In this document: positions 23,890-34,799 of the stretch, one piece after another | How positions within the stretch are numbered: position 1 is the first letter of the stretch | How the letters are laid out: the number at the start of each line of letters is the position of its first letter | Origin: Denticeps clupeoides | Lineage: Eukaryota; Chordata; Actinopteri; Clupeiformes; Denticipitidae | Length of the DNA: 64,000 nucleotides | Direction: 5' to 3' | NCBI RefSeq assembly: GCF_900700375.1 | Contig: NC_041708.1 | Location: 37,191,204-37,255,203, forward strand | Made by a program: the position numbers and the translations under genes | The notes under the pieces: model-generated | What the model was told of the DNA's origin: nothing | Database searches by the model: none | Seen by the model: the letters and a program-made list of their open reading frames with translations, nothing else

Positions 23890-24362
23890 GTACATATAAT
23901 TTATTGGATTTGTATCTCTGTATGCATAATGGTATGACTGACAACCCTAAATATCACATGACTGGTAGCTGCCTTCTGTAATTATTCAATTTATTATTAA
24001 TAATGAATTATGAATTATTATTTTAAAAGTTTTAAAATTTCTCACAAACTGCACTGCATTTCTGCAATCCTTTGGAAGTAAAAAAAAAAGGGTAGCATTT
24101 CACCAGAGCATTTTGAGCATTGCAGAAAATGAATATTCATTAATGAATATGCAGAATTAACTAAAAACATTAAAATAATAAAAATGTTGTTCTCATCAAT
24201 TTTCTATTCACCAAAAACTGAAGCATGCTCTATCCAAACCTGGATAAATTACTGCTATAGAAGAATGGAAATACACGTATTAAAAATTTGCCGTCACTGG
24301 ACAATTTAAGAAATTATGTTGTTTTGGGTGAGCCATGAACAGTGGCACAACGAGCCATTCAA
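23890..24362. other. Intergenic between G6 and its fragment
   Basis: AT-rich. No exon 1 or promoter for the fragment at 24363 is visible here; the usual CAGGTATAAAA is absent. Confidence 0.5.
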
Positions 24363-24604
24363 GTTGCACTCCTACATGAGCCGCTGCCACTCCTGCAGGG
24401 TGCACAGTGGCTGCTTCATGGTCTACGACACTGAAAACTACATGGGTAACAGCTACGTCATGAGGAGGGGTGAATACGGTGACTACATGAACATGTTTGG
24501 TTGGAACAACTGCATCAGGTCCTGCCGCTATATCCCCATGGTAAATATACTAATGGTTTACAAGTCAAGTTCTGCAGATAGTTTCAAAAGTCTTGAAGTT
24601 TCTT
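24363..24604 (+). pseudogene. Gamma-M crystallin fragment (partial exon 2 and intron 2)
   Basis: The match starts abruptly in exon 2 at [11 protein letters not shown] and runs to SCRYIPM at 24540, followed by about 64 nt of intron 2 nearly identical to that of G6. Exon 1, the first 22 codons of exon 2 and exon 3 are missing. The loop reads [16 protein letters not shown] (compare [12 protein letters not shown] in G6). It is a truncated duplicate of G6 and cannot encode a folded crystallin. A frame opens upstream at 24316 but its first residues are unrelated. Confidence 0.9.
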
Positions 24605-25348
24605 AAAATATACCTAATTGTATTACTAAATTAGCTCAATCTAAAACAATTAGGTAAATCATAGCCACACTACCTGATTTGTAGTTTTTTTTAAACATTG
24701 AGTAAAATAAACCCAAACTGAATGTATTCTGGATCAGAATGTGCACATGCGTCATGCAGAGCATGGGTTAATTCGGACAGAATTCCCTGCACATCACTTT
24801 TTCCATGTTTGTTATGTTACAGCCTTATTCCAAAATGTATTTTTCAAATGTATTAAAAATGAAAAGGAAATTGAGCCCAGGTGCATCCAGTTTCCCCTGA
24901 TCAACCTTGAGATGTTTCTGCAGCTTAATTGAAGTCCACCTGTGAAAAAAACAGTTGATTGGACATGATTTAGCAAGACACCTGTCTGTATACGGTCCCA
25001 CACTTATCAATTCATGTCAGAGCACAAACCAAGCATGATGTCAAAGGGACTGTCTGTAGACCTCCGAGAGAACATTTTCTCCAGGTACAAATCTGGTGAA
25101 GGTTACAGAAACATTTCTGCTGCTTTTGAAGGTGCAATGAGCTAAGTGGCCTCCATCATCCGTAAGTGGAAGAAGTTCAAAACCCCCATGACTTCCTAGA
25201 GCTGGCTGGCCACCTAAACTGAGTGATCGAGGGACCTTAATCAGGGAGGTGACCAAGAACCCAATGGTCTCTCAGTCACAACTCCAGAGGTCCTCTGTGG
25301 ACAGAGGAGAATCTTATTGAAGGACAACCATCTCTGCAGCAATCCACA

Positions 25349-25581
25349 GGGGCAGTGATGGCCTAGTGGTTAAGGAAGCGGCCCTGTAAACAGAAGGTTG
25401 CCGGTTCGAATCCCAATCTGCCAAGGTGCCACCCCACCAAGGTGCTGCCAAAGCACCGTCCCCACACACTGCTCCCCGGGCGCCTGTCATGGCTGCCCAC
25501 TGCTCACTCAGGGTGATGGGTTAAATGCAGAGGACAAATTTCACTGTGTGCACCGTGTGAAGTGACAATCACTTCACTTTC
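25349..25581 (+). repeat. tRNA-derived SINE, family A, near full length
   Basis: GGGGCAGTGATGGCCTAGTG head, GGTTGCCGGTTCGAATCC box B, the body with CCCCACACACTGCTCCCCGG, and the end GACAATCACTTCACTTTC. With the copy at 37983, one of the two best references for the family. It is inserted in the Tc1 copy. Confidence 0.88.
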
Positions 25582-25750
25582 AATCAGACCTGTATGACGA
25601 GACAGAAGCCACTCCTTAGTAAAAGCCGCATGGCAACTGAAGAACCCTCAGGTCTCGTGAGTCTGTCTGATGAGTCAAGGGAAGCATGGTGGTGGTAAGC
25701 ATCCATCATGCTGTGGGGATGTTTCTCAGCTGCAGGTGACTGCACCTCTG

Positions 25751-25806
25751 TGACACCTTGGTGGTTTGGGATTCAAACTGGCAACTTCCTAGGCCACCAC
25801 TGCCCC
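25751..25806 (-). repeat. SINE family A head fragment, reverse
   Basis: Minus strand reads GGGGCAGTGGTGGCCTAG then GTTGCCAGTTTGAATCCC. Only about 56 bases remain, also inside the Tc1 copy. Confidence 0.65.
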
Positions 25807-26361
25807 TCAAAGGAACCCCTGAGATGTGCTGCAAAGTGGAATGGGCCAAACTGGCCAAGGATAGGTGGACCAAACTTCAAAAAAGACTTTAAAAAAAGGC
25901 TAAAGCTGCTGCCAAAGGTGCATCGAAAAAGTGTTGATAATTCTCATAATTCTCATTATGTTTTTTTTGTGTAGAATAAGGCTGTAACATATGTAAAATA
26001 TGAAAAAATTATGTTTTAGGGTTAAGGGATAATAATAATAAGATCCACTACATCATTTTCTATCTGACTGCATATAAACCCAGGTAACCCAGGTAAGTGC
26101 TTGCTTTCCCTTTGGGAAAACACAATGTACCAAATACATCATGTAAAGTGTGCCTATACTGTACATAAGCAGAACATGGAATAAATTATGTCTATATCTA
26201 TCGATAAAGTGAATGTTGAGGATTTGAGATGTTTCTAGTTTTATTTTTTTCATTAATAAATTAGAATGAATGTCTCTTCAGCAGCTCTTTTTTTTTTTTT
26301 TTTACAAAAGGTGATTGATTTATCTCTTTCACTTCAAATGCCTTGTGGGCCTCATCTTCAT

Positions 26362-26427
26362 TTTGCTGAACTAAGAGAAAACAAACAAAAGAAGAAGCAA
26401 AAATTTTCTGTTGGCCAGGTATAAAAG
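26362..26427 (+). promoter_or_regulatory. G8 promoter, divergent
   Basis: TTTGCTGAACTAAG (26362-26375) is a degraded MARE-like box. The CACAATAGG element is replaced by AAACAAACAAAAG. TATAAAAG is at 26420-26427 in GGCCAGGTATAAAAG. Confidence 0.55.
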
Positions 26428-26481
26428 CCAGTCTGACAGGAGGTGAGTACAGCAACAGCAGTCAAACAGCTCTGAACAAAA

Positions 26482-27230
26482 ATGAGCAAAACCACCGGCT
26501 CCACCAACATGAACATGGGAAGGGTAAGAAAATATCTAGGAATTATATTTAATTTCGTTCTTTTACCCGGCAGCACAATAACAACAAAGTGCACTTTGAT
26601 CTTACCAATTTTCCAGGTCACCTTCTACGAGGAGAGGAACTTCATGGGACGTTCCTGGGACTGTATGGGTGACTGTCCTGACATGCACTCCTACATGAGC
26701 CGCTGCCACTCCTGCAGGGTGCACAGTGGCTGCTTCATGGTCTACGACCAGGCCAACTACATGGGTAACAGCTACTTCATGAGGAGGGGCGAGTACGGTG
26801 ACTACATGAACATGTTTGGTTGGAACAACTGCATCAGGTCCTGCCGCTATATCCCCATGGTAAGTGTTAAAGTTACACATTCAAAAATCAGCTTGAAAAC
26901 AGCCATAATTAAAAAAAAAAAAATTAACATTTCTTTATGTCAACTAAACAGTACAGAGGAAACTACAGAATGAGGATCTACGAGAGGGATAACTTCGGAG
27001 GCCAGATGCACGAGTTCATGGACGACTGTGACAACTGCATGGACCGCTACCGCATGAACGGCTGCATGTCCTGTCATGTGATGGACGGCCACTGGCTCAT
27101 GTACGAGCAGCCCCACTACAGAGGCAGGATGTGGTACTTCGGACCTGGAGAGTACAGGAACTTCATGAATATGGGCTGGGGCAACATGCGCTTCATGAGC
27201 ATGAGGCGTATCATGGATTCTTGGTACTGA
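26482..27230 (+). CDS. Gamma-M crystallin, G8 (3 exons)
   Basis: Exons 26482-26523, 26617-26859 and 26952-27230; 187 residues; the only gene with a TGA stop. Lead [14 protein letters not shown] has Lys3, as in G9. Exon 2: [32 protein letters not shown]. Exon 3: [13 protein letters not shown] with YRNFMNMGW. The donor of intron 2 is GTAAGT, against GTAAAT in most copies. Intron 2 contains AAAAATCAGCTTGAAAA and ends GTCAACTAAACAG, the class shared with G1 and with inverted G10. AATAAA at 27241-27246 is only 11 nt after the stop. Confidence 0.95.
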
Positions 27231-27494
27231 AAATATCATCAATAAAACATGTTAAATCCAAAACTACTGAAAAACTTGTCCCCTTTGCTTGACTTGTGCA
27301 GTTAAAAATCCAGTGGGATTCAACATAATGCGTTATTGGATTGCAGCATTATTCTAAACAATCTGCAGAAATAAATTATAATAAATCTAAATATGACTAT
27401 GTAAACAACACATAATATCACTGCATTTTAATTAATCAATTTTACACAACGCTTGATTTGCATCAGTAATCAGTAGTATAGTTGGCATCGGTAG

Positions 27495-27580
27495 TTTGGC
27501 TATGCGTATTTCATGAGCAGGGGCAACTATGATTACTACATGAGTATGTGGTAGATCTTTCATGCATCTAATGGGAATCC
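27495..27580 (+). pseudogene. Decayed gamma-M crystallin exon 2 relic
   Basis: Translation from 27495 gives FGYAYFMSRGNYDYYMSMW then a stop, which aligns with [21 protein letters not shown] of intact exon 2 (YFM, RG, Y, DY, YM, M and W kept). Downstream, ATGGGAATCC may be the remains of the exon end. No exon 1 or 3 was found. Divergence is far greater than in any other copy, so this is an old relic that has not been homogenised. Confidence 0.65.
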
Positions 27581-27798
27581 ACAATATTATATCCATGTAT
27601 ATAAATATAAATGTTTGTGCATTTTAGATCTTTGAATGGTTAATTTTTTTGCAATATGATCACACATTAAAAAATCATATTCTTAAAGTAGTAAATCAAT
27701 GCAGTGTGTGATACAAACAAGACAAAGTAAATAAAATGGATTAGGGTATTTTTGGAGATGATTGTGTTTTAACTGGGTTTCATTATATTTGGCGTATT

Positions 27799-28042
27799 GG
27801 GGCTGTGGTGGCCTAGCGGGTAAGAAAGTGACCCCATAATCAGAATTCGAATCCCGATCTGCCAAGTTTCCACTGAGGTGCCACTGAGTAAAGCACCGTC
27901 CCCACACACTGCTCCCCGGGTGCCTGTCATGGCTGCCCACTGCTCCCCAAGGGTGATGGTTAAATAGAGAGGATAAATAGAGATTTCTTTGTGTCACCGT
28001 GTGCTGTGCTGCAGTGTTTCACTATGAGAATCACTTCACTTC
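27799..28042 (+). repeat. tRNA-derived SINE, family A
   Basis: GGGGCTGTGGTGGCCTAGCG head. Box B region partly lost (CAGAATTCGAATCCCGATC). The body and the CACTTCACTTC end are kept. Confidence 0.85.
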
Positions 28043-29327
28043 AGTGATGGCCTAGAGATCATTTAAATCAACTGAAAAGTGGAACATTTGCTTTTTTCAG
28101 AGCAAGGTGCCACTGAAGACCCTTGACCACACTTGTGGTCAGCCAGGAGGGTTTTAATCATGCTCGTTTGGAATGTGTGATTGGAACCATTTATATGTTG
28201 CTTTTTCCCTCAACCTCTTGTTAATGTTTTGCCGATTTTCAGTTTGGTGTGTATTTTTCTGGCCATCGTGCCATGTCATTCTGTTTATTAAATGCATGTT
28301 TTCCTTATGTTGAGTGTTTGTGCCTCCTTTTCACCTTGTGGCATGGATACACTGCTGGCTGGGTGCCTTTCTTCTTTCAGTGTAATATCCTGACTTCAAC
28401 ATTCAAGCACAAACATTACAATGCTTTATTTTTTACTTACGAAAACACTCTATCACACTATCCATAACCTTTAAATCTAAATCTGGAGCCCATCCTGGGA
28501 CATTGTGCTTGTGGACTCACCCAGGGTGGCGTGCCAGCCCACAGCACTAGTCTCACACCATTCCCTCAGAGGTACATACATAGTCATCAATCCACCTAGT
28601 GTACATTACAGCTATAAATCTTGGCCGGGTCAGGCTCAATAGTTATCATTTTAGTCGGACTCATGTCGGGTTTGAGCAAGCTAACGTGGTAAATGAGCAG
28701 CCATCAAACACAAACTTCTGGTCTATAGTACCTATCCATTCGGTATGATTCGCTGGGAAACCATGCAAATTACAAACACAAAGCCAGAGATTTGAACTCA
28801 GAACCTTGGAGGTGTGGGACCCTAATGCTAACCCCCACACCACAATGTGGGCCTTTTAATTGCTGTATTCATTTTGCAATTCCAAATCTGACAGAGGCAA
28901 GGGAATCAAAGAGTAGCCAGTAGATTTAATGCTGAACTGCATGGAGTGGAATGAATGCAATTTCTTAATTATTAATTACCAATGTTGTCAAAATTAATAA
29001 TGTAACATATATAATCTTCTTATAATTTAATAAACAGATGACAAAACTGTAAATTTATTATGATGTATTATCTATGGATATTGCTGAGAACAGATTACAT
29101 GACTGTAATATCGAGAGTTTGACTGAACACACAGGCTTGCAGCTGACAAATGGTCCATCAGATCAATTGCAAAGCACACCCAAAGACCTCTAATGCAAGC
29201 ACCTCTTCACACAATGCATCAATGGCCCATGCACGATGAGCCATCAGGCTGGACATTATTCAGCAAATGACTTACTAGACTTTCTGTACCATGTACACAC
29301 ATTGCACCCCTCAATGGGCCTCTTCAT
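28043..29327. other. Intergenic; old retroposon-like segment near 28480-28850
   Basis: CATGCAAATTACAAACAC...GAACTCAGAACCTTGGAGG near 28763-28812 resembles the conserved 3' part of a vertebrate retroposon and recalls 6340-6440. Nothing else recognised. Confidence 0.35.
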
Positions 29328-29395
29328 TCTGCTGAATCAAGGCTTTACACACAAAAGGGGGGGTCATATTCTTTGGGTTTGGCCAGGTATAAAAA
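29328..29395 (+). promoter_or_regulatory. G9 promoter
   Basis: TCTGCTGAATCAAGG (29328-29342) is a MARE-like variant. ACACACAAAAGGGG replaces the SOX-like box. TATAAAAA is at 29388-29395 in GGCCAGGTATAAAAATAAGG. Confidence 0.6.
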
Positions 29396-29461
29396 TAAGG
29401 GTTTAACTGAGAGTTCATAGCAGCAACAGCAGCAGAGGCAGTTGTAGCATCTGTGGAAAAA

Positions 29462-30203
29462 ATGAGCAAGACCACCAGCCCCACCAATATGAACATGGGA
29501 AGGGTAAGCTGCCTGCCAGTTATTACAAATATCTGGGAGTCAGGTTATTTTTCAGTCATTTAATAATTTGTTTTTTGTTTCCAAGATCACCTTCTACGAG
29601 GACAGGAACTTCATGGGACGTTCCTGGGACTGTATGGGTGACTGTCCTGACATGCACTCCTACTTGAGTCGCTGCCACTCCTGCAGGGTGCACAGTGGCT
29701 GCTTCATGGTCTACGACCAGGCCAACTACATGGGTAACGCCTACTTCATGAGGAGGGGCGAGTACGGTGACTACATGAACATGTTTGGATGGAGCAGCTA
29801 CATCAGATCTTGCCGTATGATCCCCATGGTAAAAATGTCAAAAAGTCTTTACCTGTAAGACCAATTATTTTATTGACTTTAGGCCATAAAATTCACATGG
29901 ATGTATTTGTTTGTGTATGAACAGTACAGAGGAAACTACAGAATGAGGATCTACGAGAGGGATAACTTTGGAGGCCAGATGTACGAGTTCATGGACGACT
30001 GTGACTCGATCATGGACCGCTACCACATGAACAGCTGCATGTCCTGTAATGTGATGGACGGCCACTGGCTCATGTACGAGCAGCCCCACTACAGAGGCAG
30101 GATGTGGTACTTCGGACCTGGAGAGTACAGGAACTTCATGAATATGGGCTGGGGCAACATGCGCTTCATGAGCATGAGGCGTATCATGGATTCCTGGTAC
30201 TAA
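29462..30203 (+). CDS. Gamma-M crystallin, G9 (3 exons)
   Basis: Exons 29462-29503, 29586-29828 and 29925-30203; 187 residues. Lead [14 protein letters not shown]. Exon 2 is of the ITFYED type, with HSYLSRC (Leu for Met, unique), GWSSYIRSC lacking the usual Cys, and SCRMIPM. Exon 3 has [21 protein letters not shown], in which Cys of DNCMDRY becomes Ile; DCDSIMDRY is, from memory, the form of other fish M-gammas and may be ancestral. Both positions reduce exposed Cys. The exon 3 downstream half (YEQPHYRG to DSWY) is the common form, so conversion may have reached only part of the exon. AATAAA is at 30225-30230. Confidence 0.95.
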
Positions 30204-30239
30204 GAAGTAAAGCTTAAAAACTTTAATAAACAATTAAAT

Positions 30240-30984
30240 ATAATCCTAGAGTGTCTGTATCTTTAATGTTCTTATTAAGACAAATAACATTTATGATTGA
30301 AGGGTATATCTGGGATTTGTGGTAATAAGAATTTGATAAATGCCACTGACTTCACACCACAACTGTAAACATTTAATCTTTTATTATGATTGATGAAGTT
30401 CTTTGGATGCAGAAAGAAGTCCAGTAGCCATGACTCAACTTTCAGACTTTCACTACTGATGTGCACATTTGCACTTTTCACATATGAAAATACAGATGAT
30501 TTAATTCTATTAAACAACTTCAACTGCTTAGTCCAACTTAGCCCGTTGATGGATAACGGATCATACTTTGTTAGTTAATTGATAGATGAACTTGATAATC
30601 TGAACTATGGTTTAAAATCACACTTTCATCAGCTCAAACAATACAATTTAAGATGCTAAACTAGTTAACAACTATGGTTTTGGATGCCGGCATTTCTAAA
30701 CCACAAGCATTGACTCATGTTAATGAGTCCATTTCTAATGTACATTTTTGAGGAGTTTGTGTGAGGAGTTTGGAAGTCAGTTTTATTAGCTAACATTTAA
30801 AAAAGTGAAACAGAATTCAGCACTGCAAGACAATGAGGCAAGTCATATTTATTACTTTACTGACCTAATCTATGTTGCTGTGACATAGAACCAGAAAGAA
30901 GGACATGAACATGTTCCTTTTTCAAGTGAATACTACTGCCATCTTGTGGAAACACTTTAACACATTACGTGGACAGAAAAAAAC
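30240..30984. other. Intergenic, nothing recognised
   Basis: AT-rich; the frames are short and without features. Confidence 0.5.
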
Positions 30985-31823
30985 TGTCACGGTTCTGACG
31001 CGGAACAGAAACGGAGCATGTGTTGGTGGGAACAAGAACCCCTGTTTCTACCGTATTAATCTGCAAACGTGAGCTGGCATAAGCTGCAACACCCCACGGA
31101 TGTTGATGTTCGCATGAAGGACAGGATCGGGGAAGGAACAGGACAAAAGGATGAGTAGATAAATGAGGAGACAGATAAGGACAGATTTACTTAGATGAGG
31201 AGGAATAGAGCCGAGTCGAGTTGAGTAATGCCAATCCATGACTGAGCAGCTGGCAGTGGCCATCTTGCCAATTTATGGGAGTTGTGTTACCTGGTGACAC
31301 GGTGATCCCAGTCACATGACTGGAGTCACGTGACACAAACACAGACATCAACCATGCCGCCTGAAGGCGCACTTGCAGACATGAGAGCTGCTGAGGGAAA
31401 AGCTATGGAGCTGAAGTCTCTGGAAAGTATGTGTCTTTTGGGCAGGTTTGGAAAGGAAATGAGCAAATGTGGTGTGTTTGGCATGTACCTTGGAGGGTGC
31501 GAAGAGGAATGTGTCAAGTGTAGAAATAAACTTTAATTGTTTCTTGTGGGCAGCAAAGTACAATGAGGGATTGTTCAAGAGGGTGTTTGGGTGATCATGT
31601 TTGGGTGAGCAAACATTGATATCCAAATGGGAGCAAAAGGGCAGTCCTAAAGAGCAGGATCGAAAGGATCAAAACAAGAGGTGGTTAGGTAATGTGGCGA
31701 TAAATGGCTAACTGCGACAAAGGGACAAAACCACATTGAACAGTGTCTGCTTCCAGGTGGCCTTTCCCGCGGGCATCCCAGGACCCCCTCTGTGGGTCAG
31801 AGGTCGGACCTGGGACTGTGACA
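30985..31823. mobile_element. Candidate LTR-derived segment
   Basis: Starts TGTCACGGTTCTG and ends GGGACTGTGACA, the short TG...CA inverted ends seen at the clearer solo LTRs of the window. The flanking 5-mers (AAAAC and GGAAC) agree at only three positions, so a single insertion is not established. No coding domain recognised. Confidence 0.35.
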
Positions 31824-32212
31824 GGAACTCATGCAACTAGGAAGATCAAACGAGAACGCTGCTACCATGAAGGGCTCCCCGTGGCATTCCAGTTGAACCC
31901 CTACCCAGACCAGTAAGGATCACTCCGGTGGAAGGTCAGCCAGTGGCATTAAGTCCCATCACGTTTCAGACTACAACATCAGCCTACTGCACCTTCACCA
32001 GCCACCACACCCACTTCCCTGTGGGTCTACACAACAAGTATTCTAAGTTCACGGCTACTTTGAAATGTGTAAAAGTTAATTATACAACTTCTTGCTACAA
32101 TGCCTTTGCTACATACATATGTTACCCTTTCAATAACAGTTATATTTAAGTTTAGAGATCAAATCAAATACCGCAATTTATATCATCTATTGCTCAATGT
32201 ATATGTGAATTT

Positions 32213-32369
32213 GGTGGTAGTAGAATAGTGGGTAAAACACTCGCCTATGAACCAGAAGACCCACTTACTACCATTGTGTCCCTGAGCAAGACACTTAAAC
32301 CTAAGTTGCTCCAGGGACACTGTCCCTGTAACTACTGATTTTAAGTGGCTCTGGATAAGGGCGTCTGCC
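32213..32369 (+). repeat. tRNA-derived SINE, family B
   Basis: TTGGTGGTAGTAG head, ACACTCGCCTATGAACCAG, then CCCTGAGCAAGACACTTAA, ending CTCTGGATAAGGGCGTCTGC. The box B segment between CAGAAGACCC and CACTTACTACC is missing, unlike in the copy at 62168. Confidence 0.8.
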
Positions 32370-32399
32370 GGTCATTGGTCTTGCATTGGAGAAATTTGT

Positions 32400-32770
32400 C
32401 AACATTATCCATGCCTCCATTGCGACAACATGCCTCCGCCTTGCATTCTGGTGGCAGGTGTGATGTGGGCCAAAAAAAATATCCTGCTCCTCCTATTGGA
32501 TCACTCCTTTTGTTACTGATTCCTCAATGCCCCTGGACACACATGGCCTGGATTCCGTTATCGGGCTATGGGGACACCTTTTCGGGAAGGCACTCTGCAA
32601 GCTCCTTGACTGCTCCAACCCCCAATCCAACAGCCAGGCGGAGCGAACCAACCAACAGCTTGAATGTTTTCTTTGGACCTGGCCTCGGACCTGGCCTCAC
32701 TTCCTGTTGAGGGCGGTACTTGCTGACAACATGTGACCACCTTCACTGGATGTAGAACCCCTCGCATGCA
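32400..32770 (+). mobile_element. Gypsy-type integrase fragment
   Basis: The plus-strand frame contains SNSQAERTNQQLECFL, the conserved end of the integrase core of Ty3/Gypsy elements, followed by a WPHFLLRAVLADN segment. It is a short, broken scrap separate from the fossil at 6800. Confidence 0.75.
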
Positions 32771-33046
32771 GTGCAGCTAAACAATCGTCAACACCGATGG
32801 GTGTTGCAGCTGTGGCTGTCATACGTTTGCGGAATAAATGCCCACAAACTCAACTCTACTTTTGCGGCTAACTAAAATTGGGTTTGCAGTGTTTACATTT
32901 GCTCTTTTACTTTGCTCCATGCATCCCATGTGACATCTTGGAAAAGTGCATAGGTACACTGGGGACTGTAGGACCCCCTTGCCACACCACAAGGGTGTGA
33001 AACCAGGGAACACAAAATAAAATCTTAAAACAACACTGAAAATATT

Positions 33047-33150
33047 GGGAAGCGCCTCTCATAGCTGCTCACTGCTCACATGGTGATGGGTTAAATGCAG
33101 AAGACTTGTTTCATTATTTGCATCATGTGCTGTGCTCTGTGCAACAATGA
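33047..33150 (+). repeat. SINE family A 3' fragment
   Basis: Only the second half is present: GCTGCTCACTGCTCACATGG, GGTGATGGGTTAAATGCAG and a degraded GTGCTGTGCTCTGTGCAACA. Head and boxes are missing. Confidence 0.65.
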
Positions 33151-33208
33151 AAAAAAACATATCACATTTGTATTTGAGGCTACTCCAAGTACTGAACTTT
33201 GTGCCACT

Positions 33209-33830
33209 GTCACGATGGCAGGACAGGGCAGGAAAGAGGACACATTCACACAACCTAAAAATGGGATTTACTTCAAACAATGCACATACAGATAGGACAA
33301 GGTAAAACACATGGACACAACAAGGACAAGACAAAATGAGGCTACATTTATACACTTAACATCAGGTACACACAATCAGGGAATCGGGAACACAGTCAAT
33401 ACCAAACTGCGGTCAATACCAAACTGCAGTCAATACCAAACATAAGCTCAGAGCCCCCTACAATGTCAGCTCTCATTGTGGACCATGGTGAGCACCGGGA
33501 CCATGCTGGATACCATGGTTGTCCACACCTCCACCATTGTTGTGGAGTGTGCATGACCACGTGAGGGTACATTAACAAAACAGGACAGGATGCTGCCGAT
33601 GACCTGGCAAAAACACTAGACAAAATGAAATTCCAAAATACCGGAATTGTAACGTACCAATGATCCAACGGCGAACAAACACAAACAGGGCAGCTTTATA
33701 CAAAAATACACAGATGAAAACAACCAGGACATAATAGCACAGGACGAACATGAAACCCCGGTCCGACCTCCGGACCAGGAGTAGCCCCTACCGGACCGGA
33801 TCCTGACAGTAATATGTCAGGATTGTGACA
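33209..33830. mobile_element. Probable solo LTR
   Basis: Starts TGTCACGATGGCAGG and ends GTCAGGATTGTGACA, an imperfect inverted pair. The flanking 5-mers are GCCAC (left) and GCTAC (right), four of five matching. No coding domain. Family not assigned; Gypsy-like by end sequence only. Confidence 0.45.
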
Positions 33831-33916
33831 GCTACTGTCTATTCAGTGTAATGTAAAGGAGACAAATTCAAAGAGCAAGTGATTTCAATTAATTATAGTT
33901 TATTTATTTTCATTTT

Positions 33917-34648
33917 TTAGTACCAAGAATCCATGACACGCCTCATGCTCATGAAGCGCATGTTGCCCCAGCCCATATTCATGAAGTTCCTGTACTCTCC
34001 AGGTCCGAAGTACCACATCCTGCCTCTGTAGTGGGGCTGCTCGTACATGAGCCAGTGGCCGTCCATCACATGACAGGACATGCAGCCGTTCATGCGGTAG
34101 CGGTCCATGCAGTTGTCACAGTCGTCCATAAACTCGTGCATCTGGCCTCCAAAGTTATCCCTGTCGTAGATCCTCATTCTGTAGTTTCCTCTGTACTGTT
34201 TAGTTGACACAGATAAATGTTAATGTGATTAATACAACATGGACTTTTTCAAGCTAATTTAAATTGATTTTCTATTATTTACCATGGGGATATAGCGGCA
34301 GGACCTGATGCAGTTGTTCCATCCAAACATGTTCATGTAGTCACCGTACTCGCCCCTCCTCATGAAGTAGCCGTTACCCATGTAGTTGGCCTGGTCGTAG
34401 ACCATGAAGCAGCCACTGTGCACCCTGCAGGAGTGGCAGCGGCTCATGTAGGAGTGCATGTCGGCACAGTCGCCCATACAGTCCCAGGAACGTCCCATGA
34501 AGTTCCTGTCCTCGTAGAAGGTGACCTGGAAGGCATTTACAACTTGTTGTAACCCATGAAAGAGAAAAAAACCCAGCTTTTCCAGTGATTCGTAAATTAA
34601 TCTTACCCGTCCCATGTTCATGGTAGTGGGGCTGCTGGTGTTACTCAT
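33917..34648 (-). CDS. Gamma-M crystallin, G10, inverted (3 exons)
   Basis: Minus-strand exons 34607-34648, 34283-34525 and 33917-34195; 187 residues; stop TAA. It is the only gene on this strand. Lead [14 protein letters not shown] (Thr9 for Asn). Exon 2: [32 protein letters not shown]. Exon 3 begins with the unique mix [13 protein letters not shown]. Introns keep GT/AG ends. Intron 2 (GTTGAAAAAGTCCAT-like words and the end GTCAACTAAACAG) is the G1/G8 class, so G10 is an inverted relative of those two. The AATAAA complement lies at 33901-33910. It is divergent from G11, with about 1 kb between the start codons. Confidence 0.95.
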
Positions 34649-34712
34649 CTTTTCTGAGCTGTCGGGGAGGCTGCTGCTGCTGCACTGTCCTCTTGCTGGA
34701 GTGACCCTTACA

Positions 34713-34780
34713 TTTATACATGGCCAAAGCCAAAGAATATGCAGCTCCTATTGTGTGTAAAGACCTGACCTGGCAGAGTA
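34713..34780 (-). promoter_or_regulatory. G10 promoter (minus strand)
   Basis: On the minus strand: a CTGCCAGGTCAGG MARE-like box (about 34764-34776), CACACAATAGGAG (about 34746-34758) and TATAAA at 34713-34718 in CATGTATAAATG. The order and spacing match the plus-strand genes, so the whole unit was inverted. Confidence 0.65.
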
Positions 34781-34799
34781 AAATGGGGCCAAAACAGAG

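Larger units (their letters stand above)
24813..25991 (+). mobile_element. Second Tc1-like transposon, broken, carrying SINE DNA
   Basis: The left end TATGTTACAGCCTTATTC (24813-24830) and right end GAATAAGGCTGTAACATA (25974-25991) are inverted repeats, here beginning with the TA target. Internal words such as GACACCTGTCTGTATACGG and CATGCTGTGGGGATGTTTC are typical of fish Tc1 elements. The coding part is short, interrupted and replaced in places by SINE DNA (25349-25581 and 25751-25806). It belongs to a different subfamily from the element at 2140. Confidence 0.85.

Noticed and set aside
32345-32710. Open frame at 32.3 kb as a new gene
   Set aside because: It starts inside a SINE and continues into a Gypsy integrase scrap in another frame.
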